This document shows positions 25,077-33,952 of a stretch of DNA of 47,944 nucleotides, in pieces. The DNA comes from Dehalococcoidia bacterium (GTDB lineage: Bacteria; Chloroflexota; Dehalococcoidia; GIF9; UBA5629), in NCBI GenBank assembly GCA_016927965.1, contig JAFGLP010000016.1, positions 1-47,944 of the forward strand. Reading direction: 5' to 3'. Every line of letters begins with the position of its first letter. Position 1 is the first letter of the stretch. The notes beneath the pieces are model-generated. The model did not search any database, was not told the origin of the DNA, and worked only from the letters and a program-made list of their open reading frames with translations. Position numbers and translations under genes: made by a program.

Positions 25077-26180
25077 TTAATAGATACTGAGGGACTCTGG
25101 CACATGCTCTACTGGACACACCAGCTTCATGGTTCGTGCGCCGGCCTTGCATGTAATATTGCAGCTGCCGCAGCCGCGACATATTTCCGGATCAGTATAC
25201 GCTTTTTCACCTTCTATACCATCATATTTTATCATGGAGTTGGCCTGAAACTGGCATCTCTCCACGCACGCCTTGCAGCCTTTACACTTATCAAGATCGA
25301 CCTCGCTGACAAACCGGCTTTTCTGTGCCACCTTGATAGCCATACAACAACAGTAATGGCAATTGCAGAGAAGCTGTGCCACCTCTCGCTGGTTGACCGT
25401 TACATGCACTGCAGGCAGCTTGTCGAATCGCTCGATAACCGCAATAGCCTCATCAACGCTAACTTTTCTGCCTATATTCCTGTCAAGATTATACTGCGCA
25501 GTGCGGTCCAGAGTGAGACAAGACTGCTCCGGCAATCCGCACCAGCGGTCAGTGTGGGAACGCTTGCATCCGCAGGGAATCAGCGCTATCAGGTCACGCG
25601 ACTTTAATATAGCATGGGCATCTTCAAAAGGCTGCACGCCCGGCACATCCTTGATGGAGGCCCAGCGAGGCACTACCCTGAACTCGCTGTTATGGGTCGT
25701 TGGTATGTCTTTGGGCGTGGGCTTCTCCATTACACCTTCCATATATCCCCAAAGATCATAGTAGATCCTGCCCAGCTTTTCATCATAGTTAGGATTGCCC
25801 AGCGAGGCATCGTGTAGTTGAATAAAGGTACGCGCCATGGCAGGCCCTTTTTTAGTGGGAAAAAGCAAACCTTTCTCGAAAAGCTCCCTGATATTCCTGT
25901 CCACCACGGCCTTATCCATACCCAGTTTGACTGCAAAAGCATCGCTTACCCCGAGCGTGCGGCCGGAGACAGGCAGTTGATCAGGGTCAGGCAGCGCCGC
26001 AACAATCCTGGCCTGTTCGCTATCAGCCAGCCTAGCCATTATTCGCGGCATGATCTCTTTATCTCCGGGCAACAGTCTCTCGGCGAGCTCAAAATAAACA
26101 GGATCAACCGGGAGTTTTTGCTCACCAATACGCTCTTTTAGCCTGGCATATACTTCCCTGGCATCTAACGGCTTGGGCAT
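25077..26180 (-). CDS. Winged-helix-like and dicluster 4Fe-4S protein
   Basis: A 367-residue protein starting after AAGGAGG. The first half (to about residue 140) holds a segment resembling a winged helix (LGMDKAVVDRNIRELFEKGLLFPTKKG). The second half carries a cysteine-rich patch (IPCGCKRSHTDRWCG, then LLCNCHYCCC) followed by two ferredoxin sites, CKGCKACVERC and CRGCGSCNITC. It shares an operon with the CooC-like ATPase. Related proteins known to me are annotated only as 4Fe-4S binding. It may be a redox or cofactor-assembly partner, and DNA binding is not shown. Confidence 0.75.
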   Translation of the reverse strand: MPKPLDAREVYARLKERIGEQKLPVDPVYFELAERLLPGDKEIMPRIMARLADSEQARIVAALPDPDQLPVSGRTLGVSDAFAVKLGMDKAVVDRNIRELFEKGLLFPTKKGPAMARTFIQLHDASLGNPNYDEKLGRIYYDLWGYMEGVMEKPTPKDIPTTHNSEFRVVPRWASIKDVPGVQPFEDAHAILKSRDLIALIPCGCKRSHTDRWCGLPEQSCLTLDRTAQYNLDRNIGRKVSVDEAIAVIERFDKLPAVHVTVNQREVAQLLCNCHYCCCMAIKVAQKSRFVSEVDLDKCKGCKACVERCQFQANSMIKYDGIEGEKAYTDPEICRGCGSCNITCKAGARTMKLVCPVEHVPESLSIY

Positions 26181-26307
26181 GGGCTGCCTCCTTTTCTCAT
26201 AAAATAAGGTTAACGCGGCTTAATATATTGTACAGCCGCGGCGCATATTTGCAATTTAGAGCTTTGGGTCATCCCTGTGAAATGGTCTGCAGATGAACAA
26301 CAGGGTA

Positions 26308-27546
26308 TTATCCATCACGCAGGGAAACAACCGGGTCGAGCCTGGCCGCCTTATAAGCAGGATACGTACCGGATATGAGTCCTACCACTACCGAAACAAG
26401 GATGGCAATTAATACAATATCGGGTGAAACCGGCACGGTTACAACGTAACTGCCCATGGTCTTGCCCGTAGCAAACATGGCCAGGACGATTGCCATTACA
26501 AGCCCCAGTATACCGCCTCCCAAGCTGAGCAGTGCAGCCTCTACCATAAACTGCTTGAGCAGATCACGCCGTTTGGCCCCTACAGCCTTGCAAATGCCGA
26601 TCTCACGTATCCTTTCATTCACCGAGACCAGCATTATATTCATAATCCCGATCCCACCGACCACCAGTGAAATGACAGCAGTACTGGCCAGAAATATCTG
26701 GAAGGTGAGCTGCATCTCCTGCCTGCGCTTGAGTATTTCCTGCATATCTATAATGGAAAAATCAGCATCTTCCTCTTCCCTCAGATGATGGGTTTTGCGC
26801 AGGATTTCTGTGATATGGGCCTTTGCTAAAGTTATTGATTCAATGCTTTCCGCCTGGATTATAATAGCGCTGACGGGACGGCCGCGCGGTGAGATATCCC
26901 CCATGAATTTGGATTCCATGGTTGAATAGGGAATCATAATGAAATTATCAGCGTCAGGACCTCCGAATCCTCCTCTGCTTTCCAGAACACCAGCGACTTC
27001 AAAGTTACGTCCCCCGATACGCATCCTTTTATCCAGCGGGTCCTCCGTACCAAAGAGGTCCATCGCCGTCTGCGCCCCCAGTATAGCCACACTGGCATGG
27101 CGTTTAAGATCAAGCTGGGTAATAAAATCACCCCTGCTGAGACGGTAATTGCTCATCTCTTTTATCTCAGGGATAGCACCCCTCACAGAAATAGTCCTGA
27201 TCTGGTTGCCGTAAACAACAGTGAAGCTGCCGGAATTGGAAGGAGCAATCCTGAGGATACCCGAGGCAGTGCTGGAATTCATAAGAGCATCAACATCCGT
27301 GCTGGTAAGCGTTCCCGCCGGCCGCATACCACCCATCATCTGGCGAGTTGACCCCATTACAAAGATATTGGTGGGTCCCAGTGCATCAAATATGGCTGTC
27401 AGGGACTGCTCCTGCCCCCGGCCAAACGACACGACGAATACCACGGCGCACACACCTATCGTCACCCCTAGAAGCGTAAGCGCCGACCTCAGTTTATTAG
27501 ACCGCAGAGATACCAACGCACTTAAAAAGCAATCACGGAATTTCAT
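26308..27546 (-). CDS. MacB/FtsX-type ABC transporter permease
   Basis: A 412-residue permease with an N-terminal helix (RSALTLLGVTIGVCAVVFVVSFG), a periplasmic MacB-type domain (about 45-250) and three C-terminal helices from about residue 280. The FtsX core (LVGGIGIMNIMLVSVNERIREIGICKAVGAKRRDLLKQFMVEA) is conserved. I chose the ATG giving MKFRDCFLSAL; a GTG two codons upstream is an alternative. No ATP-binding subunit lies next to it, which is unusual. It probably works with an ATPase encoded elsewhere. Confidence 0.85.
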   Translation of the reverse strand: MKFRDCFLSALVSLRSNKLRSALTLLGVTIGVCAVVFVVSFGRGQEQSLTAIFDALGPTNIFVMGSTRQMMGGMRPAGTLTSTDVDALMNSSTASGILRIAPSNSGSFTVVYGNQIRTISVRGAIPEIKEMSNYRLSRGDFITQLDLKRHASVAILGAQTAMDLFGTEDPLDKRMRIGGRNFEVAGVLESRGGFGGPDADNFIMIPYSTMESKFMGDISPRGRPVSAIIIQAESIESITLAKAHITEILRKTHHLREEEDADFSIIDMQEILKRRQEMQLTFQIFLASTAVISLVVGGIGIMNIMLVSVNERIREIGICKAVGAKRRDLLKQFMVEAALLSLGGGILGLVMAIVLAMFATGKTMGSYVVTVPVSPDIVLIAILVSVVVGLISGTYPAYKAARLDPVVSLRDG

Positions 27547-27684
27547 TCCCACCAGCCGGATGGAATTAATCTTTCATAAATTGCATGAAAAGAACATCTT
27601 ATTTTATTAAAGGTTCCAATGGATTTCAATCCGTAAGGACACTCATTTCATCAGCAGTTTAATTTGCATTTAATGCTGTATCTA

Positions 27685-28554
27685 TCAAACTGTCTTGAGG
27701 GACTGACATTCTCCCAGAATCTTTTCAGCTTCTTCAACGATTCCTTCGATCAATTCCCGTACAGTTGGTACAGAGCGAGCATACGTGGCCCCGAACGATA
27801 CTGCTCTAGCCCAGTCAAGCTCATGATTTGAGGGCAGACTGCCTTTTGGCTGGACCCCGGTCATAACGTATTTGCGCAGATCGGGTGTATCGGGATTAAT
27901 ATCGAGAATACGTTTTTTAGCCTCTTCGCTGATCTGGCACTCTTTAGTAACCATAAAAGCAGAACCCATCATTACCCCATCCGCACCCAGCGCCAGCGCA
28001 CCCAGAAATCCACGGGCATCGCCGATTCCGCCGGCAGCTATGAAAGGCACTGATATGTTTTTCTTTCCCCACAGAATTGTAGTCATGGTAGGCAGCTGCT
28101 CAGGACTCTTTAATCCCGCTCCTTCCAATCCTACCACGATTATGGCATCAGGCCCCATTTCCTGTGCATGCACGGCGTCCTTTACACGTGCTGTCTTATG
28201 TATCCAGGTCAAACCCGCCTGTTTAATACGGGGCGCCAGCGCATCAGGTTTATAAGCGGATGTTTCCACCGTTACTTTCTCTTCGATACAGACTTCCAGC
28301 ATCTCATCAATGCGCGGGCAAATTCCTATACTCAGGTTGACTCCCCAGACCCCCTGCGTAGCTTCCCGGCATTGCCGGATATCTTCACGCAATTTCTCAG
28401 GAGTTTTAGAAGTGGAAGCGGTGATAGTACCCCAGGCCCCGGCATCAGCCACCGCTGCGGCAAACCTCCAACTGCCCAACCCCACAATTGCGCCCTGCAA
28501 AATAGGATATCTACAGCCCAAAAGATCAGTTACCCGGGTTTTCCATGAAATCAT
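27685..28554 (-). CDS. Nitronate monooxygenase-like FMN oxidoreductase (copy 4)
   Basis: A 289-residue member of the same TIM-barrel family, shorter than the others (330-350 residues). The N-terminus LLGCRYPILQGAI and FMN loop FIAAGGIGDARGFLGALALGADGVMMGSAF are intact. The catalytic-His region reads GLEGAGLKSP, with Leu148 in place of the usual His, so this copy may use a different mechanism or act on a different substrate. Its ATG overlaps the TGA of the PAS gene by 4 bases (ATGA), so they are translationally coupled. It is the last gene of a three-gene operon with an acyl-CoA synthetase. Confidence 0.83.
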   Translation of the reverse strand: MISWKTRVTDLLGCRYPILQGAIVGLGSWRFAAAVADAGAWGTITASTSKTPEKLREDIRQCREATQGVWGVNLSIGICPRIDEMLEVCIEEKVTVETSAYKPDALAPRIKQAGLTWIHKTARVKDAVHAQEMGPDAIIVVGLEGAGLKSPEQLPTMTTILWGKKNISVPFIAAGGIGDARGFLGALALGADGVMMGSAFMVTKECQISEEAKKRILDINPDTPDLRKYVMTGVQPKGSLPSNHELDWARAVSFGATYARSVPTVRELIEGIVEEAEKILGECQSLKTV

Positions 28555-29420
28555 ACGCCTTCCCTACCATTTTTTATTACTTCGTTATTGTCGGGGACGT
28601 TCACGATCTCCCTGGCGACTCCCAGATGAAACTGCTGTCCCCCCTGTTTGATAATCTTTCCCCTTATCTCCACAGGCACCTTTACGCCATCTTTGCGCAC
28701 GCATATGTCTTTATACCTGACTTCCTTATGCTCGGAGTACTGCTTGAGACGAATTTCAAATTTATACTCCCTTTCAGAGAGGGCCAATTTTAATATGTTC
28801 ATAGTCAGCAATTCATCCCTTGTATAGCCGGTCAGCTCACTGACTGAATCATTAACCGCCATTATTTTACCAGCACTATTCATTATCATTATCGCATCGC
28901 TTACAGAGTCAAGTATCTGCGCCCGCATGGCAAGTTCATCCCGCATTTTTTTATCTTCGGTGATATCGTAGAAAATAACCAGTACAGCCGGTTTTTCGAA
29001 AAATTGTGCCTTATAGGCAAAAACTGTAACAAACCTTACAGTTCTGTCTTTTCTCAGTATTTGCCATTCTACCGGCATGTTTGGCTTATCGCCTGCCAGC
29101 AGCATAGAATTGCGGGCTTTATATTTCTCGCGATAGTCAGGCAATATTGACTGCTCTACATTTAGTTTTAGAATTTCTTCCTGCGTATAACCAGCAATCT
29201 CGCTTGCAGCCCTGTTGGTCCAGACAATCTTGTTTTCCTGGACCAGCACAACACCTTCATCAATTACATCTGCAAATGTATAAATAATACTGGCAAGCTC
29301 ATTCATATATATTTCCAGCGCTTTTAAATCGCCGGCCAGACGGTCCAAATCGGGCAAATATTCCTGCATTTTGCCTATCAGATTGAGCATTCTTCCTTTT
29401 TCTATTGCTTCTTCCTTCAT
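28551..29420 (-). CDS. PAS-only sensor protein
   Basis: A 289-residue protein with two PAS domains (about 45-160 and 160-275). Each has the NRAASEIAGYTQEE or NDSVSELTGYTRDEL segment, and the first ends in VIFYDITEDKKMRDEL. No histidine kinase, GGDEF or DNA-binding domain follows. The first 45 residues look like a helical segment (MKEEAIEKGRMLNLIGKMQEYL). It is sandwiched between the acyl-CoA synthetase (42 bases upstream) and the flavoenzyme (4-base overlap). It could bind a small ligand or sense redox and act on its neighbours by protein contact; this is a guess. Confidence 0.8.
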   Translation of the reverse strand: MKEEAIEKGRMLNLIGKMQEYLPDLDRLAGDLKALEIYMNELASIIYTFADVIDEGVVLVQENKIVWTNRAASEIAGYTQEEILKLNVEQSILPDYREKYKARNSMLLAGDKPNMPVEWQILRKDRTVRFVTVFAYKAQFFEKPAVLVIFYDITEDKKMRDELAMRAQILDSVSDAIMIMNSAGKIMAVNDSVSELTGYTRDELLTMNILKLALSEREYKFEIRLKQYSEHKEVRYKDICVRKDGVKVPVEIRGKIIKQGGQQFHLGVAREIVNVPDNNEVIKNGREGV

Positions 29421-29462
29421 AATAATCTCCGGCTACTCATATTATACTTATGGATGTCTCTT

Positions 29463-30920
29463 TTAATGCCGGATACGCCCCCTTTGCCATTCCACCAACC
29501 TGGACATGGCCAGAGTGGCTTTTTCAATCGAGTGAAATACAGGTAAACCAGCCTTTACGAATGATTCCTGCACTTCCATGAATTCCTGCATGGACATTAG
29601 ATCCGACACCGGGCCCAGGGCCAGCACAACTGGTTTATGCAGTTCAGCAGCGGCTTTAGCAAAAGCCTCTGTGCCCTGTTTGAGAAACATGTCGCCGGCA
29701 AACAGCCCTCCACCCCACCTGGTTACAGGATGGAAGCCCATATGATACATCAGCATATCAATACCGCTGTCCTGCCCGACAATTTTAAGGGCTTTATAGA
29801 AAATGTCCGGAAACATCATGTTGGTTGCATCCAGAGGATTGGCAAAAATTGCGCCAGCGCCCGGCAGATAGTTACGCAATTCAGCATTTACCGTGCTGGA
29901 AAATGGAGGCAACTTTAAACCAACCTGTTCTACACTGTCGCTGGCTTCAACAGTCGGGCCACCACCAACACCCAGGACAGCCATATTACGGCCAACGGGA
30001 TAAGGCACAGCATAGCTTAAAGCCACCAGTGCATCAATCATCTCATGGATATCGTTGACCTGGATAGTATTCACCTGCCGACATAAAGTACGGAATACTT
30101 CCACCGATGAAGTCATGCTGGCAGTGTGACCCATAGCCGCCCGCAGGCCAGCCTCACTTTTTCCTCCCTTATATATAACAACTGGTTTCTTTTCGGCAGC
30201 CTTTTGCAGCACATCGCGAAAGCGGGTGCCGTTTCTGACACCTTCAATATAAGCGGCAATAATTTTTGTCTCGGGATCATCGGTAAAATATTCTAGCAGT
30301 TCACATTCATCTATATCGATAGCATTACCATAGCTCATCACCTTGCTGAAACGTATGCCACGGGGCCCTGCATGCAGTGGCATATCCTGCGAATGACCAC
30401 CGCTCTGCGACATAAAGGCTATGCTCCCAGGCTCCATTGGTAAACGTGTCGCAGTTGTAAAACGCATTTTAGGCACATACAGGCCGGTGCAATTGGGTCC
30501 GATAATGCGGAACCCGCCTTCTCTGGCTTTTTTCAACATTGCTTTTTCCAGCTCTGCTCCTTCCTGCTCGCCGCTTTCACTGAAGCCGGCTGTAAAGAAA
30601 TGAACGGACTTAACACCCTTCCTGGCACAATCATCCAGCAAATCCAATACCCTGGCCGCCGGGATGCAGACAACGACATGATCCACAGGATTGGGAACTG
30701 AGGAGACCGTCGGATAGCATGGGAGACCGGCGATCTCTGTAACCCTGGGATTCACAGGATAAACAGCCGGGAAGCCCGACTCTGTCAGCGCTGTCATAGC
30801 AAGTTTAGCAAAGGTAAACGGGTTCTCAGCAGAAATACCTACAAGAGCAACGCTGGTGACATTAAACACCTGGTCTAATGTTACAGCAGATTTATTTACC
30901 ATAGTATTTAATAATAACAA
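29463..30920 (-). CDS. NDP-forming acyl-CoA synthetase, alpha-type (second copy)
   Basis: A 485-residue protein with a CoA-binding domain (VALVGISAE near residue 25; IIGPNCTGLY near 140) and succinyl-CoA-ligase-like domains. The phosphohistidine motif MGHTASMTSS has His265. As in the 4913-6637 gene, no ATP-grasp beta domain is present. I list TTG 30920 as the start because GAGG lies 7 bases before it; an ATG at 30902 is also possible but has no Shine-Dalgarno. It is the first gene of an operon with the PAS protein and flavoenzyme copy 4. Confidence 0.82.
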   Translation of the reverse strand: MLLLNTMVNKSAVTLDQVFNVTSVALVGISAENPFTFAKLAMTALTESGFPAVYPVNPRVTEIAGLPCYPTVSSVPNPVDHVVVCIPAARVLDLLDDCARKGVKSVHFFTAGFSESGEQEGAELEKAMLKKAREGGFRIIGPNCTGLYVPKMRFTTATRLPMEPGSIAFMSQSGGHSQDMPLHAGPRGIRFSKVMSYGNAIDIDECELLEYFTDDPETKIIAAYIEGVRNGTRFRDVLQKAAEKKPVVIYKGGKSEAGLRAAMGHTASMTSSVEVFRTLCRQVNTIQVNDIHEMIDALVALSYAVPYPVGRNMAVLGVGGGPTVEASDSVEQVGLKLPPFSSTVNAELRNYLPGAGAIFANPLDATNMMFPDIFYKALKIVGQDSGIDMLMYHMGFHPVTRWGGGLFAGDMFLKQGTEAFAKAAAELHKPVVLALGPVSDLMSMQEFMEVQESFVKAGLPVFHSIEKATLAMSRLVEWQRGRIRH

Positions 30921-30995
30921 TACAAAACCTCATTATCAATTCGCCCCCAAAATGTATTAATTACCAGGGTAATTCCAATGCATACCCTCACCTAT

Positions 30996-31023
30996 TTGAC
31001 AAAGGATTTGCCATATCTATAAA
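30996..31023 (+). promoter_or_regulatory. Sigma-70 promoter of the epimerase gene
   Basis: TTGACA (30996-31001), a 16-base spacer, then TATAAA (31018-31023), about 43 bases before the epimerase ATG. Confidence 0.75.
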
Positions 31024-31065
31024 CTTGGCAACGGCCCTTTGCATTAACGCCCAAGAATCAGGATT

Positions 31066-32067
31066 ATGAAAACAGTAGTAACAGGCGCGTCAGGCCATAT
31101 CGGGGTTAATCTCGTCAGGGCCCTTCTTTCGAAGGGAAGGGATATACGAGTATTTTCACATAACAGCAACCTGGGATTGGAAGACCTCCCTGTGGAGTTC
31201 TTCAAAGGCGATATCTGCGATATTGATTCCATGGAAAGGGCATTTCAGGGCGCTGAGTTTGTCTACCATCTGGCCGGCCGCGTTTCCCTTCTTCATGGTG
31301 ACTGGCAGCGCTGTTCGGATATCAATGTCGAAGGTACCAGGAATGTAATTAAAGCCTGCCAACGGACAAAAGTCCAGAGACTGGTACATTTCAGTTCGAT
31401 ACATGCCTTTCGTTCAGACACCTGTGCCGTTATAAATGAATCCCAGCAGTTAGTGGAATCCATGAAATCACCTTCTTACGACCGCTCTAAGGCAGCCGGT
31501 GAAAAATTGGTGCGTCAGGCTGTTAAAGAGGGGCTGGATGCAGTAATCATAAATCCCACCGCAGTGATAGGACCGTACGATTACCGGCCATCACACCAGG
31601 GACAGGCACTCATAATGATGGCATCGGGAAAATTGCCTGTACTATTAAACGGAGGCTTCGATTGGGTGGATGTCAGAGATATCGTAGAGTATGCAATTAA
31701 GGCACAGGAAACAGCGCATGTCGGAGCGAGTTACCTGCTGTCAGGGCACTGGCTATCCGTCAAAGAGATGGCACAGATGGCAGCGGAGGTGACTGGCATC
31801 AGGCCGCCGTGGATAACCTGCCCGATGGGTCTGGCCGAGTTTTGCGCTCCCATCGTAACAGTGACATCACAGATGCTGAAAATCAGGCCTCTTTTCACCC
31901 GAACTTCCCTGATCGCACTAAAAAGCAACAGCAATGTCAATTACAGCAAAGCTACCAAAGAGCTTGGCTACAACCCGCGTCCCATACGGGAAACCATAGT
32001 TGATACGATCCAGTGGTTCCAGGAAAACGGCTATCTTAATATACAGCAAAAAGTTACCGGGATATGA
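31066..32067 (+). CDS. NAD-dependent epimerase/3-beta-HSD-like extended SDR
   Basis: A 333-residue extended SDR. The nucleotide-binding motif is TGASGHIG (residues 6-13), followed by Asp63 in the GDICD segment, and the catalytic YDRSK near residue 139. Substrate-side residues (DVRDIVEYAI) recall dihydroflavonol reductase, hopanoid-type HpnA and 3-beta-hydroxysteroid dehydrogenase branches. It overlaps the next gene by 4 bases (ATGA), which is a steroid 5-alpha-reductase-family protein, so both are made together. This pairing suggests ketone and C=C reductions on a polycyclic or isoprenoid lipid, though the substrate is unproven. Confidence 0.85.
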   Translation: MKTVVTGASGHIGVNLVRALLSKGRDIRVFSHNSNLGLEDLPVEFFKGDICDIDSMERAFQGAEFVYHLAGRVSLLHGDWQRCSDINVEGTRNVIKACQRTKVQRLVHFSSIHAFRSDTCAVINESQQLVESMKSPSYDRSKAAGEKLVRQAVKEGLDAVIINPTAVIGPYDYRPSHQGQALIMMASGKLPVLLNGGFDWVDVRDIVEYAIKAQETAHVGASYLLSGHWLSVKEMAQMAAEVTGIRPPWITCPMGLAEFCAPIVTVTSQMLKIRPLFTRTSLIALKSNSNVNYSKATKELGYNPRPIRETIVDTIQWFQENGYLNIQQKVTGI

Positions 32068-32825
32068 CTCCAAACCCTATTTACAACATTACTTTGCTGG
32101 CCTGGCTGATTCTTTCGCCGGTTATATTTTTGGCTCTTCTTTATATGGTGGCGCCCTACGGCAGACATGCCAGAAGCGGCTGGGGTATCTCTCTGCACAG
32201 TAAAATCGGCTGGATTTTAATGGAATCGGTTTCTCCTCTGATATTTGCCCTGTGCTTCATTTTCGCTGAGGCGCCATTGTCAGTAACATCATGGGCATTG
32301 CTTTTCCTGTGGGAAGCGCACTATATACATCGCGCTTTTATCTATCCATTCAGTTTGAAAAGCTCCGGCGAAGGAATGCCGTTGTCTATTGTACTATCCG
32401 GTATCTTTTTCAATTTAATGAATGCCTCCCTCAATGGCTATTATGTTTTCACTCTGTCCGGAGGCTATGAAAGCAGATGGATGGGCGATCCGCGCTTTAT
32501 TATCGGAACAGCGGTTTTTATCTGCGGTTTTGTGATTAACAGGCAATCGGATTATATCCTGAGCAAACTTCGTCAACCGGGAGAAACAGGCTATATAATC
32601 CCGCAAGGCGGTCTCTATCGCTGGATCACCTGCCCGAATTACTTCGGAGAGATATTGATCTGGACTGGATGGGCAATAGCTACATGGTCATTGGCAGGAT
32701 TGAGTTTTGCCATGTGGACAGTAGCCAACCTCGCCCCGCGTGCCATATCTCACCACAAATGGTATCAAGAAAAATTCCTCAACTACCCTGCCAGTAGAAA
32801 AACACTTGTCCCGGGCATCTGGTAA
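32064..32825 (+). CDS. Steroid 5-alpha-reductase family membrane protein
   Basis: A 253-residue membrane protein with about six hydrophobic helices. The C-terminal domain matches steroid 5-alpha-reductases: GLYRWITCPNYFGEI, GWAIATWSLAGLSFA, then the conserved HHKWYQEKF and YPASRK pattern for NADPH binding. It would reduce a delta-4 double bond of a 3-oxo-steroid-like or enoyl lipid. It is translationally coupled to the SDR at 31066-32067. Bacterial members of this family exist, and their natural substrates are mostly unknown. Convergent with hemW. Confidence 0.85.
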   Translation: MTPNPIYNITLLAWLILSPVIFLALLYMVAPYGRHARSGWGISLHSKIGWILMESVSPLIFALCFIFAEAPLSVTSWALLFLWEAHYIHRAFIYPFSLKSSGEGMPLSIVLSGIFFNLMNASLNGYYVFTLSGGYESRWMGDPRFIIGTAVFICGFVINRQSDYILSKLRQPGETGYIIPQGGLYRWITCPNYFGEILIWTGWAIATWSLAGLSFAMWTVANLAPRAISHHKWYQEKFLNYPASRKTLVPGIW

Positions 32826-32846
32826 CAGCATAAAAACCTTAAAGAT

Positions 32847-33950
32847 TCAGCCCAGCATATTCATAAAAACCTGGTTGGATACCAGTACCCTGTCCGAAGG
32901 CAACTTGTATATATGCCCGGTCTTTTCCAGCATCTTTTCTTGCAGCAGCCTGTCCAACCGATCCCTGAGTAATCCTACATTAACACCTGCATATCGTCCT
33001 TCCAGGTCCACAAGATCAAGGCCTTCCTCCAGCAACCGCAGCCGGAGCATCGCCTCCTCCGTCATCTTATCCTCTTTAACAAGACTTTCTTCCTCAGACA
33101 CAACTGCTTCAGAACATTGAAGATATTCCTGCAAAGAGTTTTTATTTTTAAAGCGTTTGCCTTCTATATGCGAAGCTGCAGCCGGACCAAGACCTATATA
33201 TTCACCACCCCGCCAATAATTCAGATTATGCGAACATTCTTTTTCCGTTAGTGAGAAGTTGGAAATCTCGTAGTGTTTAAATCCTTTCCGTATGAGAAAC
33301 AGGGCAGCATCTTCAAAAAGTCCGGCCTGTGTGTCATCATCGGCAAGATCGGCAGGCTTGTTAACGCCAAATACAGTATGCTCTTCAATCGACAGGCAAT
33401 AAGCCGAGATATGTGATAGCGGTAAGCAACATAGCTGATTAAGTGTAGAAAATAATGTTTCCCGGGTCTGCCCCGGTAAACCAATAATAATATCGGCGGA
33501 TATATTCTTGAAGCCGCTATCCCTGGCAGCATATACAGCATCGACGGCTATCCCGGCATTGTGAATACGTCCGGCGTTTTTAAGCTCCCTATCATTCAGC
33601 GACTGTACGCCTATTGAAACTCTGTTGATACCAAGTGAAAGCGCAGCCTTAAAAAATTCCTTGCACGCTGATTCAGGATTGACCTCTATACTGGCTTCAC
33701 CCAATGTATTGAGATTTAAGCGTTGGGACAGGCCATGCATAAGCATCTCCAGTCTGTCGGGGCCAAGTATACTGGGAGTGCCACCTCCAATATAGAGCGT
33801 CTCAAACCGCATATCACTATATTTCTCTGCTTCCCTGAACAATGCTTCCAGATATCGATCCAGCAGCTCTGTTTCTCCCGCCACTGAGTAGAAATCACAA
33901 TAATAACATTTGCTTACACAAAATGGGATATGCACATATAACCCCGGCAT
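32847..33950 (-). CDS. hemW: Radical SAM heme chaperone HemW (coproporphyrinogen oxidase-like)
   Basis: A 367-residue radical-SAM protein whose N-terminus MPGLYVHIPFCVSKCYYCDFYS carries the CxxxCxxC cluster motif, followed by the YIGGGTPSIL strand and the HemN-type EVNPES motif. The C-terminal HemN_C domain is present (about 300-365). HemW transfers heme; its close relative HemN is the oxygen-independent coproporphyrinogen oxidase. It starts 2 bases after the end of lepA, and its ribosome site (GAGGA) lies within the lepA stop region, so translation is probably coupled. The lepA-hemW order is conserved in many bacteria. Confidence 0.92.
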   Translation of the reverse strand: MPGLYVHIPFCVSKCYYCDFYSVAGETELLDRYLEALFREAEKYSDMRFETLYIGGGTPSILGPDRLEMLMHGLSQRLNLNTLGEASIEVNPESACKEFFKAALSLGINRVSIGVQSLNDRELKNAGRIHNAGIAVDAVYAARDSGFKNISADIIIGLPGQTRETLFSTLNQLCCLPLSHISAYCLSIEEHTVFGVNKPADLADDDTQAGLFEDAALFLIRKGFKHYEISNFSLTEKECSHNLNYWRGGEYIGLGPAAASHIEGKRFKNKNSLQEYLQCSEAVVSEEESLVKEDKMTEEAMLRLRLLEEGLDLVDLEGRYAGVNVGLLRDRLDRLLQEKMLEKTGHIYKLPSDRVLVSNQVFMNMLG

Positions 33951-33952
33951 TA

